Shown piece after piece: positions 32,524-41,747 of a stretch of 64,000 nucleotides of DNA (position 1 is the first letter of the stretch; each line of letters starts with the position of its first letter). Below the pieces are notes generated by a model, which saw only the letters and a program-made list of their open reading frames with translations, had not been told where the DNA came from and ran no database searches. The translations under genes and the position numbers were made by a program. This stretch comes from Sinorhizobium fredii. Its GTDB lineage: Bacteria; Pseudomonadota; Alphaproteobacteria; Rhizobiales; Rhizobiaceae. The DNA is taken from the NCBI RefSeq assembly GCF_002944405.1, contig NZ_CP024310.1:186001-250000 (forward strand), read 5' to 3'.

Positions 32524-33543
32524 ATGGTTACCAAGGTCATGACTTCTGAGATCGTCTCAGCACAGCGCTCAAATCCAATCGGTACGCACAAGAGCATCTC
32601 GATCGGCTTCGCGCTTCTTGCCTGTCTTCTGCTGCTTGGTGCACTGCTGGTCCCCGGCTTCGTCTCGTCGCAGAACGCGCGCTCGATACTTCTCCTGGCT
32701 GCGTTCCTCGGACTCGCGTCTGTCGGACAGACGCTGTGCGCTCTAGTGGGCGCGCTCGATCTTTCGATCCCGTACATCATCGGGGGTGCCAACATCCTTC
32801 TACCAAGCCTAATGGTGGCAGGACTGCCGGCTCCTGTAGCCATGCTTTTGGTGGTGTTGCTGGGCGCCCTCATCGGCGCTGGGAATGGCGCTCTGAGTTT
32901 CAAGCTCCAAGGCCAGGCACTGATCATGTCGCTCGGAGTCGGCTTCGCCGCGGTTGGCGCGGTACAGATCTACACGTCGCTCGGCTCGCAGTTCGGCGGG
33001 ACAGTGTTCGCGCCCGTCCCCGGATGGCTGCGCAACATTTCAGCATTCAACGGGACATTCTTTGGTCTGCCGATTCCCCCTGTCATCATCATCTGGGCTG
33101 TCGTCGCCATCGCGCTGGGTTGGGTCATGTACAATACTTGGTTTGGTCGTAGCATCTACGCCATCGGAGGAAGTCGGACTGCCGCCGCGCGCCTTGGAAT
33201 CTCCGAGTTCAAGGTTTGGACGGTTATCCATAGCGTCAGCGGTGCGATGTCCGCGATCACAGGCATGCTACTCCTCGGTTTTTCGGGCGGCGGGTTCGTC
33301 GGGGTCGGCGATCCGTATCTGTTCACCACCGTCGCTGCGGTCGTAATTGGTGGAACATCACTGCTTGGTGGGGCAGGCGGTTACGGCGCCACCGTTCTCG
33401 GCGTACTCGTGCTTACCGTGTTGACGTCCCTTCTCGTGGGACTGGGCCTCAGTTTCCCTGCGCAGCAGGCCGTCGTCGGTCTGCTGATCGTGCCGATGGT
33501 CGCGATCTATGCCCGATCGCCCCACATCCGAAACCAGATCTGA
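32524..33543 (+). CDS. sugar ABC transporter permease (RbsC type), second of pair
   Basis: A 339-residue permease starting MVTKVMTSEIVSAQRSNPIG; a GAGGGAATAAGGAA ribosome site precedes it. The motif LVGALDLSIPYIIGG near residue 80 and AAVVIGGTSLLGGAGGYGAT near 275 are typical. With the preceding permease and ATPase it completes an importer for the ligand of binding-protein copy 2 and possibly copy 1. The aldehyde dehydrogenase gene follows after 31 bases, so uptake and oxidation are in one transcript. Confidence 0.9.
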   Translation: MVTKVMTSEIVSAQRSNPIGTHKSISIGFALLACLLLLGALLVPGFVSSQNARSILLLAAFLGLASVGQTLCALVGALDLSIPYIIGGANILLPSLMVAGLPAPVAMLLVVLLGALIGAGNGALSFKLQGQALIMSLGVGFAAVGAVQIYTSLGSQFGGTVFAPVPGWLRNISAFNGTFFGLPIPPVIIIWAVVAIALGWVMYNTWFGRSIYAIGGSRTAAARLGISEFKVWTVIHSVSGAMSAITGMLLLGFSGGGFVGVGDPYLFTTVAAVVIGGTSLLGGAGGYGATVLGVLVLTVLTSLLVGLGLSFPAQQAVVGLLIVPMVAIYARSPHIRNQI

Positions 33544-33574
33544 AATCTCACATAGGCATTCGAAAGGAACACTG

Positions 33575-35062
33575 ATGGCCGTCTCCAACACTCTGCGCAA
33601 CCGTCTAAAAGATGCCTCTCTCGTACGTGAAGAAATGCTCGTGGGAGGCGTCTGGCAACGGCAGGGAGCAGGCGGTGAGCGGATCGAGGTGCAGAATCCC
33701 TCCACTCTCGACATCCTTGCATCTCTTCCCAGCGCCGGCCTGGAGGACGTGCGTGTTGCCATTGCCGTCGCGAAGGAGGCACAGAAAAAGTGGGCAAACC
33801 GCTCCGGGAAGGAGCGGGCCGGGATCATGCGGAAGTTTTATGAAGCCGTTGTGGAGAACGCTGAAGACCTTGCCGTGATCCTAACGTCTGAGATGGGCAA
33901 GCCGCTTGCCGAAGCTCGCGGCGAGGTCGCTTACGGCGCATCTTACATCGAATGGTTCGGTGAAGAGGCGAAACGCGTCTACGGTGACACGATACCGGGA
34001 CACCATGCCGATAAGCGTCTTCTCGTCCTGAAACAGCCAGTCGGTGTCGTCGCCGCTATTGCGCCCTGGAACTTTCCATCAGCGATGGTCGCCCGCAAGG
34101 TCGCGCCGGCTCTCGCTTCCGGCTGCGCCATCGTATTCAAGCCCGCCGCGGAAACTCCGCTTTCGGCTGTCGCGCTTGCAATCCTGGCCGAACGTGCGGG
34201 AGTTCCTTCCGGTCTATTCAGCGTGATCCCGACAAGAAACGCGAGGATGTTTGGGGAGGAAGTCTGCTCGAACCCAATCGTTAAGAAGCTTACGTTTACC
34301 GGTTCGACGGAAGTCGGACGCATCTTGATGGCGCAGGGAGCACAGAAGATCATGAAGCTGAGTCTCGAACTCGGCGGCAACGCTCCTTTCATTGTCTTCG
34401 ACGACGCGGACCTCGACGAAGCGGTGGAAGGAGCGATGCTATCCAAATTCCGCAACGCCGGGCAAACATGCGTCTGCGCGAATCGTCTGTATGTTCAGAG
34501 CGGCATCTACGACAAGTTCGTCGAAAAGCTTGCCAGCCGCGTCGCCGGGCTTAAAGTCTCAGACGGATTTGAAGATGGAGCGACGATCGGCCCGTTGATC
34601 AATGACGAGGCGGTGACGAAGCTTTACAACCATATCGAGGACGCGGTTGACCACGGAGCATCCGTCGTTGTCGGCGGCAAAAGACATGAGAACGGTGGGA
34701 CCTTTGTCCAGCCGACCCTTCTGTCTGGAGCGACGAAGGATATGAAGGTCGCCCGCGAGGAAACCTTCGCGCCGCTGGCACCGGTCTTTAAGTTCGAGAC
34801 CGCCGATGAAGTCATTGAGCTCGCCAATGATACCGAGTTTGGTCTTGCCGCCTATTTCTATGCGAACGACCTTCGTAACGTCTGGAAGGTCACCGAGGCG
34901 CTTGAGTACGGCATGGTCGGCGTCAATACGGGCCTAATCTCGACCGAAGTGGCTCCGTTCGGTGGCGTAAAGCAGTCGGGTTTCGGTCGCGAGGGCTCGA
35001 AGTATGGCATGGAAGACTTCTTGTCCATGAAATACGTCTGCCTCGGCGGCATGAGCGCTTGA
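33575..35062 (+). CDS. NAD(P)-dependent aldehyde dehydrogenase (succinate-semialdehyde dehydrogenase-like)
   Basis: A 495-residue enzyme starting MAVSNTLRNRLKDASLVREE behind GAAAGGAA; the longer frame from 33509 is not used. Conserved segments are PWNFPSAMVARKVAPALASG, the catalytic Glu in LELGGNAPFIVFDDADL, the catalytic Cys in NAGQTCVCANRLYV and the C-terminal FGGVKQSGFGREG. The closest family is GabD-like semialdehyde dehydrogenase. It would turn an aldehyde product of the pathway into an acid for central metabolism. It is the penultimate gene of the site-9 operon. Confidence 0.92.
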   Translation: MAVSNTLRNRLKDASLVREEMLVGGVWQRQGAGGERIEVQNPSTLDILASLPSAGLEDVRVAIAVAKEAQKKWANRSGKERAGIMRKFYEAVVENAEDLAVILTSEMGKPLAEARGEVAYGASYIEWFGEEAKRVYGDTIPGHHADKRLLVLKQPVGVVAAIAPWNFPSAMVARKVAPALASGCAIVFKPAAETPLSAVALAILAERAGVPSGLFSVIPTRNARMFGEEVCSNPIVKKLTFTGSTEVGRILMAQGAQKIMKLSLELGGNAPFIVFDDADLDEAVEGAMLSKFRNAGQTCVCANRLYVQSGIYDKFVEKLASRVAGLKVSDGFEDGATIGPLINDEAVTKLYNHIEDAVDHGASVVVGGKRHENGGTFVQPTLLSGATKDMKVAREETFAPLAPVFKFETADEVIELANDTEFGLAAYFYANDLRNVWKVTEALEYGMVGVNTGLISTEVAPFGGVKQSGFGREGSKYGMEDFLSMKYVCLGGMSA

Positions 35063-35214
35063 GCAAGTCGAGGAGGTGCGTCGAAGGCGTGCCTCCCTGT
35101 GAGAGCTCGCAATCAGGTGAATAGGCGATCTCCCAAAACACAGCTGCGGATGCCACCTTTTTCTAATCTCTTGGACAGGTCCTGGAGCTGAACCGCTCTT
35201 CAATGAGGTTCCAC

Positions 35215-35412
35215 ATGACAGAACAAGCATCGGCCGAACACTTCAAGAAAGTCACCGGGAGCGATCGCGATTTCTCGGCATTCTACAACTTTGACGACTT
35301 CACCCAAGAAAAAGCCGATAGTGTCGATCTCACCGCTCGTGCAAGCATCGAAGGCGCCAATGGCTTCGGTCGGGTAAATGCATCGCGCGTGAAGATCGCT
35401 GACGACGAATGA
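35215..35412 (+). CDS. small hypothetical protein (65 residues)
   Basis: A short frame starting MTEQASAEHFKKVTGSDRDF, with GAGG five bases before the ATG (an alternative ATG is at 35203). It is acidic and polar, with no signal peptide, membrane segment or recognisable motif, and ends ASRVKIADDE. It lies 150 bases after the aldehyde dehydrogenase on the same strand. Coding status is suggested by the ribosome site and non-repetitive composition but is not certain. Confidence 0.45.
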   Translation: MTEQASAEHFKKVTGSDRDFSAFYNFDDFTQEKADSVDLTARASIEGANGFGRVNASRVKIADDE

Positions 35413-35588
35413 GCCTAAATATCCCGTCTGGGGAGACGCGGCAGCTTTGCAGGATTCCTCACTGGCGTGGAACCGCTCCGGGCGCCAGCGGGGCAGGGAA
35501 TAGCATCGTTAGATGGCCGTTAGAGAAATAGTCGGGCGAGAAGGCCATGCACTACGCGCCATCCCCGCCCGACCACGCCTTGGGAGCG

Positions 35589-36464
35589 TTACACGTACGA
35601 TTGCTGCCCCTCGGCAAGGGCCACCTCGATCAGGTAGTGTCCGTTCTTGGTCGTGCGGCTCGGATACATCTTCGTCATCGCGGGCTCATGTGGTATGAGA
35701 ACTCGACGGATGTCGAAGTCGGCGCACTTCATGATCTCGTGCGTCGCAAAAATGAGCTTCGTTTGACTGCCAAAGGCAAGGCCGACCGGAAGATACATCG
35801 GGTCACCGGCGATCCCACCGTGCAGATTGTCATGGCGATAGAGTAGGTCGCCCGGGTACACGAAGACGTCGTCGCTGTCAGATTTCCCGTCGTTGCGGAT
35901 GACCACATATTGCGATCCTGCGGTATGAGTGTCCCGCGCGATCCTGACGTCGATGCCGGGTAAAATGTTGTCGACATTGCCGTCAATGCCGCGCATTCGT
36001 CCCTCGCGGGCGAGTTGGACAGCGTAGAGCATGTCGCCCGTATCAGTGGCGGTGAGCAGCCATCGGAAGCGGCGGTCGAGCGCCATAATCGAAACCCAAG
36101 CCGCGAGTTCTTCCTGCTGGATGTGGAAGGTCGCGTTGGGGAAAAGTTCCAAACCGCCCATGTGGTCGAAATGCGCATGCGTCAGGATAACGTGGTCGAT
36201 CTGCTCGGGAGTACAGCCGACCTCAGCGAGCACTTCCTTTGGCGAGAACCAGTTCTGAACGTTGAAGCGCTCCAGGAACTCGCGGCCATGGGATGCATAG
36301 TTCACGCCACAGTCCACCAGGATTGTCTTCCCGTGACCCTTCAGAAGGGTGTAGCAGTAAGGAAGCTTTTCATTCCCCATGTTGTGTCGACCGTAGACGA
36401 GAGAGCTGGTAGGTGCGTCCGGTACCCACGCGAACTCAAGCATCCATATTGAGTAGTCAGGCAA
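35589..36464 (-). CDS. metallo-beta-lactamase-fold hydrolase (third in island)
   Basis: About 291 residues. TTG at 36464 is preferred as start because GGAGGAG ends three bases before it; the frame also opens at TTG 36488, where it would overlap the upstream stop. Motifs are TILVDCGVN, the zinc motif LTHAHFDHMGG, a later RDTHTAGSQYVV with a metal His, and FVYPGDLLYRHDN. It resembles the AHL-lactonase-like hydrolase branch but is longer. It is the last gene of the site-10 operon (alcohol dehydrogenase, GMC oxidoreductase, unknown protein, MBL), where a lactone made by oxidation of a cyclic alcohol could be hydrolysed. Confidence 0.82.
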   Translation of the reverse strand: MPDYSIWMLEFAWVPDAPTSSLVYGRHNMGNEKLPYCYTLLKGHGKTILVDCGVNYASHGREFLERFNVQNWFSPKEVLAEVGCTPEQIDHVILTHAHFDHMGGLELFPNATFHIQQEELAAWVSIMALDRRFRWLLTATDTGDMLYAVQLAREGRMRGIDGNVDNILPGIDVRIARDTHTAGSQYVVIRNDGKSDSDDVFVYPGDLLYRHDNLHGGIAGDPMYLPVGLAFGSQTKLIFATHEIMKCADFDIRRVLIPHEPAMTKMYPSRTTKNGHYLIEVALAEGQQSYV

Positions 36465-36484
36465 GGTCTCCTCCCAATCCTGAT

Positions 36485-36967
36485 TCAACTGATAACGGTT
36501 TTATGAAGCGCGCAGCACGAATGCTGTAAGTCCACCAGCACAAACCCCGGTAGGCATTTCGACGCCTTTCTTAATTCCGACCACGCTGCCTGTAGAGGCG
36601 CGAGCGGATCACGGGCGGATGCCAAGCCTGCCAGCGTGCGGTCTATATCCTCCATCGCGACCCGCAGGAGTTTCCCGGCGTTGGCGAGATGCCCGTGAAA
36701 ATGCTGGCTGCGAGGTGTGGACCGTAGTGCGCGGAACTCCTCATTTCCCGCCTTTATGAGCCCGGCTGCGGCGGCATGGACCTCCGCGTCAAGCACATGG
36801 CGGGACCTCGCGATGGCGAGAAGGACCAGCAGCCCGGCCAGTCGGTTGGCCGCACCATGGAAATTTTCGAAGCACACCTGGGCTGAAATAGTATAGGCCG
36901 ATGTTGCGTCGTCCAGCACCTCGACGACGCGCATCGAGTTCGTCTGGGATACGGCCACGCTCCTCAT
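36485..36967 (-). CDS. hypothetical protein coupled to a GMC oxidoreductase
   Basis: A 160-residue protein that I do not recognise. It is largely alpha-helical in composition (CFENFHGAANRLAGLLVLLA, AEVHAAAAGLIKAGNEEFRA), with a few Cys and His (SQHFHGHLANAG, LQHSCCALHKT). Its start overlaps the GMC stop as ATGA and its stop lies at the start region of the MBL gene, so its place in the operon is tight and conserved-looking. It could be an accessory subunit of the GMC dehydrogenase or a small enzyme. Confidence 0.65.
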   Translation of the reverse strand: MRSVAVSQTNSMRVVEVLDDATSAYTISAQVCFENFHGAANRLAGLLVLLAIARSRHVLDAEVHAAAAGLIKAGNEEFRALRSTPRSQHFHGHLANAGKLLRVAMEDIDRTLAGLASARDPLAPLQAAWSELRKASKCLPGFVLVDLQHSCCALHKTVIS

Positions 36968-38628
36968 GCGGCATGTTCCTCCCGGGTTTCGAGCGGCGCG
37001 GCGCGCCGCCCCAAGATAAGATCAGCCGCCTTCTCCGCGATCATCAGCGTCGTGGCGTTGGTGTTGGCAGACGGCATCAAAGGCATGATGGAAGCATCTG
37101 CGATCCGAAGGCCGGACAGCCCATGTACCCGCAGCTGTGAGTCAACCACAGTCCCGGGGGTGGAGCGCGGCCCCATCCGGGTGGTGCCGATCATGTGGTA
37201 GACAGTCGTGCCCTTCTGGCGCGCAAAGTCGAGGAGCTCGTCGTCGCTCTCGAGATTTGGCGTCGGAGACGTCTCAGCATCCATATATCTGCTGAGAGCG
37301 TTGGTCCGGAACAACTGTCGCGCTAGCCGCATGCCGCCAAGCAGTGCCATTTGATCTGTCTTGTGCGTGAGATAGTTGGGCTGGATCGCCGGAGGCTCGA
37401 AGACGTTCGACGACTTGATATGGGCGAACCCGAGGCTCTCAGGGCGCTCCTGCCAGACGCCGAGCGTCAGGCCAGGATGCGTGTCCAGCAACCCGACTAC
37501 GCCTTCGCGGAAGCTTGCCGGCGCGCACGCGAACTCAAGATCTGGCCTGGGCAACGAAGGATCGGACTTCCAGAAGATGTGAACAAGTGACGGGCTGACC
37601 GCAAGTATGCTCGGCTTCCCGAAAGCCCAGCGAGCGATCTGGCCAAGCAGGGCAGGGCCGTAGGCTAAATCGTTGATGGTCGTTGAGCCTTTTACGCGGG
37701 CAACCATGCGAACGGCGTAGTGATCGCGGAGGTTGTTGCCCACGCCCCAGAGCTCATGGAAAACCTTGACCCCGGCGCGCCGCAGAACGTCCGCTGGTCC
37801 GATCCCCGACAGTTGGAGAAGCTTGGGCGTATTGAGCGCGCCTGCGGTGAGGATTACCTCTCGCGTCGCGCGGAGTTCGCGTCGAGCTCCGCCTGGTCCT
37901 CCCGTGATATATGCGACGCCAACAGCCTTTGTGCCCTCAAAGAGTATGGAGGTGGCTTGGCTATTCGTGCGGACGTCCACGTTGCCACGCTTCATTGCCC
38001 TGCGAAGGAAGGCTCTGGCGGAGCTGTGCCTGAATCCTTTGTAGATCGTCCGCTGAAAATATCCTGCGCCATCCTGGCTAGCGCCGTTATAGTCCGGATT
38101 CCGGGGAATTCCCAACTCTATTGCCGCATCGATCAAGGCCTCGCTGACGGGATGGTGCCAGTCCAAATCGGTGATCGGCAACTCACCGTCGCGTCCGCGA
38201 TAGCGTTCATCGGCATTACCGATACGACGCTCCGATCGTTTGAAGTAGTGCAGGATTTCCTTATAGCTCCATCCAGGATTTCCTTCAGCGGCCCAGTTGT
38301 CGTAGTCTACGGCCTGCCCCCGGACGTAATTAAGACCGTTGATCGAGCTTGATCCGCCAAGTACTCGTCCCTGTGGCAGGGAAAAACTCCTGTTGTTCGT
38401 GCCCGGATTCGGTTCGGACATGAAGTTCCAGGTGAGTTTTTTGCTGTAGATGTTCTTGATATACCCGGCGGGGACATGAATCATTGGATTGTTGTCCTTT
38501 GGACCCGCTTCCAGAAGACAGACTTTGAAACCTGCGTCGCTCAATCGATTCGTAACGACACACCCGGAAGTTCCGCCTCCGACTACGACGTAATCGAACG
38601 TCTCTCCTTCAGCCTGCGCGTTTGCCAT
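36964..38628 (-). CDS. GMC-family FAD-dependent oxidoreductase (choline dehydrogenase-like)
   Basis: A 554-residue flavoprotein starting MANAQAEGETFDYVVVGGGT with GGAGGAG upstream. The FAD Rossmann motif VVGGGTSGCVV and LEAGP are N-terminal; the GMC signature GRVLGGSSSINGLNYVRG follows near residue 80; the C-terminus has the active-site VYHMIGTTRMG (His) and NTNATTLMIAEKAADLI (Asn). GMC enzymes oxidise primary or secondary alcohols and sugars. It follows an alcohol dehydrogenase gene by 70 bases in the site-10 operon, so two alternative alcohol oxidations are encoded together. Confidence 0.9.
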   Translation of the reverse strand: MANAQAEGETFDYVVVGGGTSGCVVTNRLSDAGFKVCLLEAGPKDNNPMIHVPAGYIKNIYSKKLTWNFMSEPNPGTNNRSFSLPQGRVLGGSSSINGLNYVRGQAVDYDNWAAEGNPGWSYKEILHYFKRSERRIGNADERYRGRDGELPITDLDWHHPVSEALIDAAIELGIPRNPDYNGASQDGAGYFQRTIYKGFRHSSARAFLRRAMKRGNVDVRTNSQATSILFEGTKAVGVAYITGGPGGARRELRATREVILTAGALNTPKLLQLSGIGPADVLRRAGVKVFHELWGVGNNLRDHYAVRMVARVKGSTTINDLAYGPALLGQIARWAFGKPSILAVSPSLVHIFWKSDPSLPRPDLEFACAPASFREGVVGLLDTHPGLTLGVWQERPESLGFAHIKSSNVFEPPAIQPNYLTHKTDQMALLGGMRLARQLFRTNALSRYMDAETSPTPNLESDDELLDFARQKGTTVYHMIGTTRMGPRSTPGTVVDSQLRVHGLSGLRIADASIMPLMPSANTNATTLMIAEKAADLILGRRAAPLETREEHAA

Positions 38629-38701
38629 CTCTCCTCCGAATGCAAATGCTGTCCCATGGTGCCGCAAGCGTCGTCGCGGCCCCTGTATGTCTCGGACGTG
38701 A

Positions 38702-39817
38702 CTATGAAGCCCTATGGTTCATGCGCAGGATTGGCTTAATTATCTTCCCGCTTTCTGAGTCGGCCATCGCCTCGTTGATGTCGTCGAGATCGTAAAACTG
38801 GACGAGCTTGTCGAACGGGAATCGACCTTGCTGCCAGTACTCAATCAGGCGGGGAACGAATTCAGACGGAATGCTTTGTCCTTCGACGATCCCGACGAGG
38901 GTGCGGCCAAACAGGAAGTTGCCGATGTCGATGGTGCCTTCGGTGCCGAGCGCGGAAGAGCCGACGAGTCCGCAAGTTCCCGGCGTGCCGAGGCAATCGA
39001 CGGCCTGCCGGAAAACCTTAGGCGAGCTCGTGCATTCCAGGCTGAAGTCCACGCCGGCCGGAGCTAGTTCCTTGATGGCCTTGACACTGTCTTCCTTGCG
39101 GGCGTTGATTGTATGTGTCGCGCCGAGTTCAAGGGCAAGCTCGAGACGCTCATCGTTGAGATCGACGACGATAACGGTCGTGCACCCTGCGATCCTGGAG
39201 GCCATGACTGCCGCCATCCCGACCGCTCCTGCACCGAAGATCGCGATTGAGGACCCGGGCTTCGGCTTGAGGCAGTTTAAGACCGCGCCCGCGCCGGTCT
39301 GGAGTCCGCAACCGAGCGGGCCGATAAGCTCGAGGGGGACGTCCTTGGGAACCTTGACCGCGTTACGCTCGCTGGCGATGGCGTATGTTGCGAACGAGGA
39401 CTGTTCGAAAAAGCAACCGCTGATCTGCTTGCCATGGGAATCGTGGATGGGGCAGGTGCCGTCGGGACGAGTGCCGCGGAAGTTTCTTCCGAAGAAATCC
39501 TCGCAATAATAGGGCGTGCCGGTAAGACACTTTTCGCACTTGCCGCAGTAGGCGTAGCTAAGGGCTACGTGGTCACCGGGAACGAGTCCCGTGACTTCGC
39601 TCCCGATCGCCTCGACGACGCCGGAGCCTTCATGTCCGAGGACGACCGGTTGCGGTACGTCGTATCCCTGATCTCGGACGACCATGTCCGTATGGCAGAC
39701 GCCGGAGGCGACGATTCGTACTAGGATTTCGTCCGCCCGCGGTTCATCAATCCCAATGCACTCCAAGACGAGAGCCTTCGCCTTCTCTCTCGAAATTGCA
39801 GCATACGCTTGCTTCAT
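38702..39817 (-). CDS. zinc-dependent alcohol dehydrogenase, aryl/benzyl-alcohol type
   Basis: A 371-residue MDR enzyme starting MKQAYAAISREKAKALVLEC. Catalytic-zinc segments are SGVCHTDMVVRD and GHEGSGVVEAIG; the structural-zinc lobe is CGKCEKCLTGTPYYC; the nucleotide fold has IFGAGAVGMAAVMASRIAG. Its GCGLQTGAGAVLNCLKP segment is typical of aryl-alcohol dehydrogenases. It resembles the enzyme at 46714-47811. It is the first gene of the minus-strand operon driven by site 10. Confidence 0.9.
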   Translation of the reverse strand: MKQAYAAISREKAKALVLECIGIDEPRADEILVRIVASGVCHTDMVVRDQGYDVPQPVVLGHEGSGVVEAIGSEVTGLVPGDHVALSYAYCGKCEKCLTGTPYYCEDFFGRNFRGTRPDGTCPIHDSHGKQISGCFFEQSSFATYAIASERNAVKVPKDVPLELIGPLGCGLQTGAGAVLNCLKPKPGSSIAIFGAGAVGMAAVMASRIAGCTTVIVVDLNDERLELALELGATHTINARKEDSVKAIKELAPAGVDFSLECTSSPKVFRQAVDCLGTPGTCGLVGSSALGTEGTIDIGNFLFGRTLVGIVEGQSIPSEFVPRLIEYWQQGRFPFDKLVQFYDLDDINEAMADSESGKIIKPILRMNHRAS

Positions 39818-39858
39818 AGAATGAGCTCCTCCAGTGCGCCTCAGCGCAATAGTGCGCG

Positions 39859-39887
39859 AAACTACGCATCATCAGACAATCAGTCAA
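39859..39887 (-). promoter_or_regulatory. regulon promoter/operator site 10
   Basis: On the minus strand TTGACT (complement of 39882-39887), GATTGTCTGATGATGCG and TAGTTT. The left arm is exact; the right arm has drifted. It stands about 45-70 bases upstream of the alcohol dehydrogenase ATG at 39817. The remaining gap to the divergent gene at 40111 holds only site 11. Confidence 0.65.
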
Positions 39888-40030
39888 TAATTTTTGGAAG
39901 TGCCCTGCCGAGATCTATGCTGCCAGAGCCCTTTTTCATCTTTGTGTCGAGAGAACGCCGTGGTTACGGTAGCTGGTCCACATCTTACGAGCGGTCTGGT
40001 TCCCCGGCTCGCCAGCGGCAAGGTATAATA

Positions 40031-40059
40031 TTGACAGATTGACAGACGACCACTACCCA
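40031..40059 (+). promoter_or_regulatory. regulon-like promoter site 11 (half operator)
   Basis: TTGACAGATT (40031-40040) is followed by GACAGACGACC, so the -35 and the first arm match but the second arm is replaced by a repeat of GACAGA. It lies about 50-80 bases upstream of the dehydrogenase ATG at 40111. Weaker than other sites. Confidence 0.45.
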
Positions 40060-40110
40060 TTTCCCAGTCGGGAAAGCAACGTCACCTGCAAATGTCAGGA
40101 GGAGGCCGGA

Positions 40111-41220
40111 ATGTTCGAAGCGCCGAAAGCGTGGTCTAGTCGCTCAATGAAAGCCGCGCAGATTGAGGGGGTAAGGGGACGAATCGCGGTTGCGGAGGTA
40201 AGGGTTCCGGAACTGGAGCCAGATGACGCTCTCGTTAGGGTCGTCGCGTCGGGTATTTGCCGCAGTGACTGGCATTTGTGGAACGGCGACTGGGAATGGG
40301 TCGGCATGAAACTTCAGCCCGGAGCCGTTCTCGGGCATGAGATCGGCGGCGTTGTCGAAGCCGTCGGATCAAACGTCAAGTCCGTCCGCCCAGGGCAACG
40401 CGTCACGGTGCCGTTCAATCTGGCGTGCGGGCACTGCCACCATTGCTCTCGCGGGGAACAGAACATCTGCGACAACGCGGCTGTCCCGCATCTCATCCCA
40501 GGATCAGGCGGTTGGGCGCAGTACATGCGCGCGCCCAACGCGAACCTGAACTGCGTACCGCTTCCGGAGGGGGTGGACGAACTTACTGCTGCGGCGCTTG
40601 GTTGCCGCTACATGACTGCGTGGCGTGCGATCCAGAGCCGAGGCGCCCTGCGCGGTGGAGAGAGTGTCGCCGTTTTTGGGTGTGGTGGCGTCGGGCAGGC
40701 CGCGATCGAAATCGCAGCATCGCTCGGCGGACGTGTCATCGCTGTCGATGTCGATGATGCAAAGCTCGCGAAGGCAAAGGAAATCGGCGCGCATGCCGTC
40801 GTCAATGCTAAGGGTCTTTCTTCTGAGCAGGCCGGCGGAGCAGTTAGGAGAAACACCGAACGAGACGCCGGGGTCGACCTTGCGGTCGATGCGCTCGGTA
40901 GCGTCGCGACGGTACACGGCGCTCTCCATTCGCTACGCAAAGGCGGCCGCCTGTCCCAGGTTGGTCTAACATCCCAGGAGGAGAAAGGCGTCGTGGCGGT
41001 TCCGATGGATATGATCGTGCTAAAAGAGCTTGAAATTCGCGGCAGTCTCGGCAACCCCCAGAGCGAGTACGACGACCTCCTCAGCCTCGTCGCATCGAGG
41101 AAACTCAACCCGACTTCACTGGTCAGTCGAACGGTTTCGCTCGGTGACGTCGAATCGGTTCTACATGACATGGATAGCTTTAAAACGAGCGGCTACGTGG
41201 TCATCACGGACTTCGATTGA
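40111..41220 (+). CDS. zinc-binding alcohol dehydrogenase (MDR superfamily)
   Basis: A 369-residue protein starting MFEAPKAWSSRSMKAAQIEG after AGGAGGCC; the frame from 40039 begins inside the operator region and is rejected. Motifs are SGICRSDWHLWNG, GHEIGGVVEAVG, the structural-zinc lobe CGHCHHCSRGEQNIC and FGCGGVGQAAIEIA. The CRSDWHxWxGDWxW pattern marks the branch of threonine/sorbitol-like and alcohol dehydrogenases often found in catabolic clusters. It is divergent from the aryl-alcohol dehydrogenase operon. Downstream lies a gpmA relic, so it is probably monocistronic. Confidence 0.88.
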   Translation: MFEAPKAWSSRSMKAAQIEGVRGRIAVAEVRVPELEPDDALVRVVASGICRSDWHLWNGDWEWVGMKLQPGAVLGHEIGGVVEAVGSNVKSVRPGQRVTVPFNLACGHCHHCSRGEQNICDNAAVPHLIPGSGGWAQYMRAPNANLNCVPLPEGVDELTAAALGCRYMTAWRAIQSRGALRGGESVAVFGCGGVGQAAIEIAASLGGRVIAVDVDDAKLAKAKEIGAHAVVNAKGLSSEQAGGAVRRNTERDAGVDLAVDALGSVATVHGALHSLRKGGRLSQVGLTSQEEKGVVAVPMDMIVLKELEIRGSLGNPQSEYDDLLSLVASRKLNPTSLVSRTVSLGDVESVLHDMDSFKTSGYVVITDFD

Positions 41221-41288
41221 GGCTGACGGCGAGGTGGTCCGGCCGCGGCATCATTCGTCTTCGGTCAGAACGAACTTGTCGGTAAGAG

Positions 41289-41747
41289 TCAGGACGTTTC
41301 CAGTGCGAACGAACTGCCCTCATCGAGTTCCCGTGAGCTACAAGTATTACCGTTTGCCCCCTCAGCAGCAACGGAATGACCTCGCAAAGTAAGAACGGTA
41401 CAAAGCTCGTGCGCTGGTGTCGCGGATGCCACCGGGTGGCCGGGTGCTAAAGGAGCGCCGCAAACCCAACGTTTTCGCGCCTCATCCTTGTTCATCCCTG
41501 TCAGCTCGCCGTAATCTCGCTCGTTCAATGCCTCGGTCTGAGACAGCTCCAAGCGGTCGCCTTGCGTTTCGCGTAGGATTACAGAACGCCGCGTCGAAAA
41601 CGAACCGATTGCCGCGAGTCTTTCGCTAGCCTGACGACTTTCGTAGCGCCCTTTCAATGAAAGTGGCGCGTCCTTCCAACCCGTGAATTCGTTCCGCTCA
41701 TTCCCCTCGCTTTGCCTATGGCGGACGATGACGAAGGTTGATGACAA
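41289..41747 (-). pseudogene. gpmA: phosphoglycerate mutase (gpmA-like) relic
   Basis: The minus-strand frame begins MSSTFVIVRHRQSEGNERNE with FTGWKDAPLSLKG, close to the RHGQSEWN...FTGW start of GpmA but with the catalytic RHG changed to RHR. ALNERDYGELTGMNKDEARK then matches the family, after a shortened middle. A further piece (PPGGIRDTSARAL) is in another frame, so at least one frameshift and deletions are present, and the C-terminal half is missing. It is a dead remnant between two active transcription units. Confidence 0.75.

Noticed and set aside
35823-35834. GCAGATTGTCAT resembles the regulon operator
   Set aside because: It lies inside the MBL coding sequence (35589-36464), lacks TTGACA and the second arm, and is probably chance.
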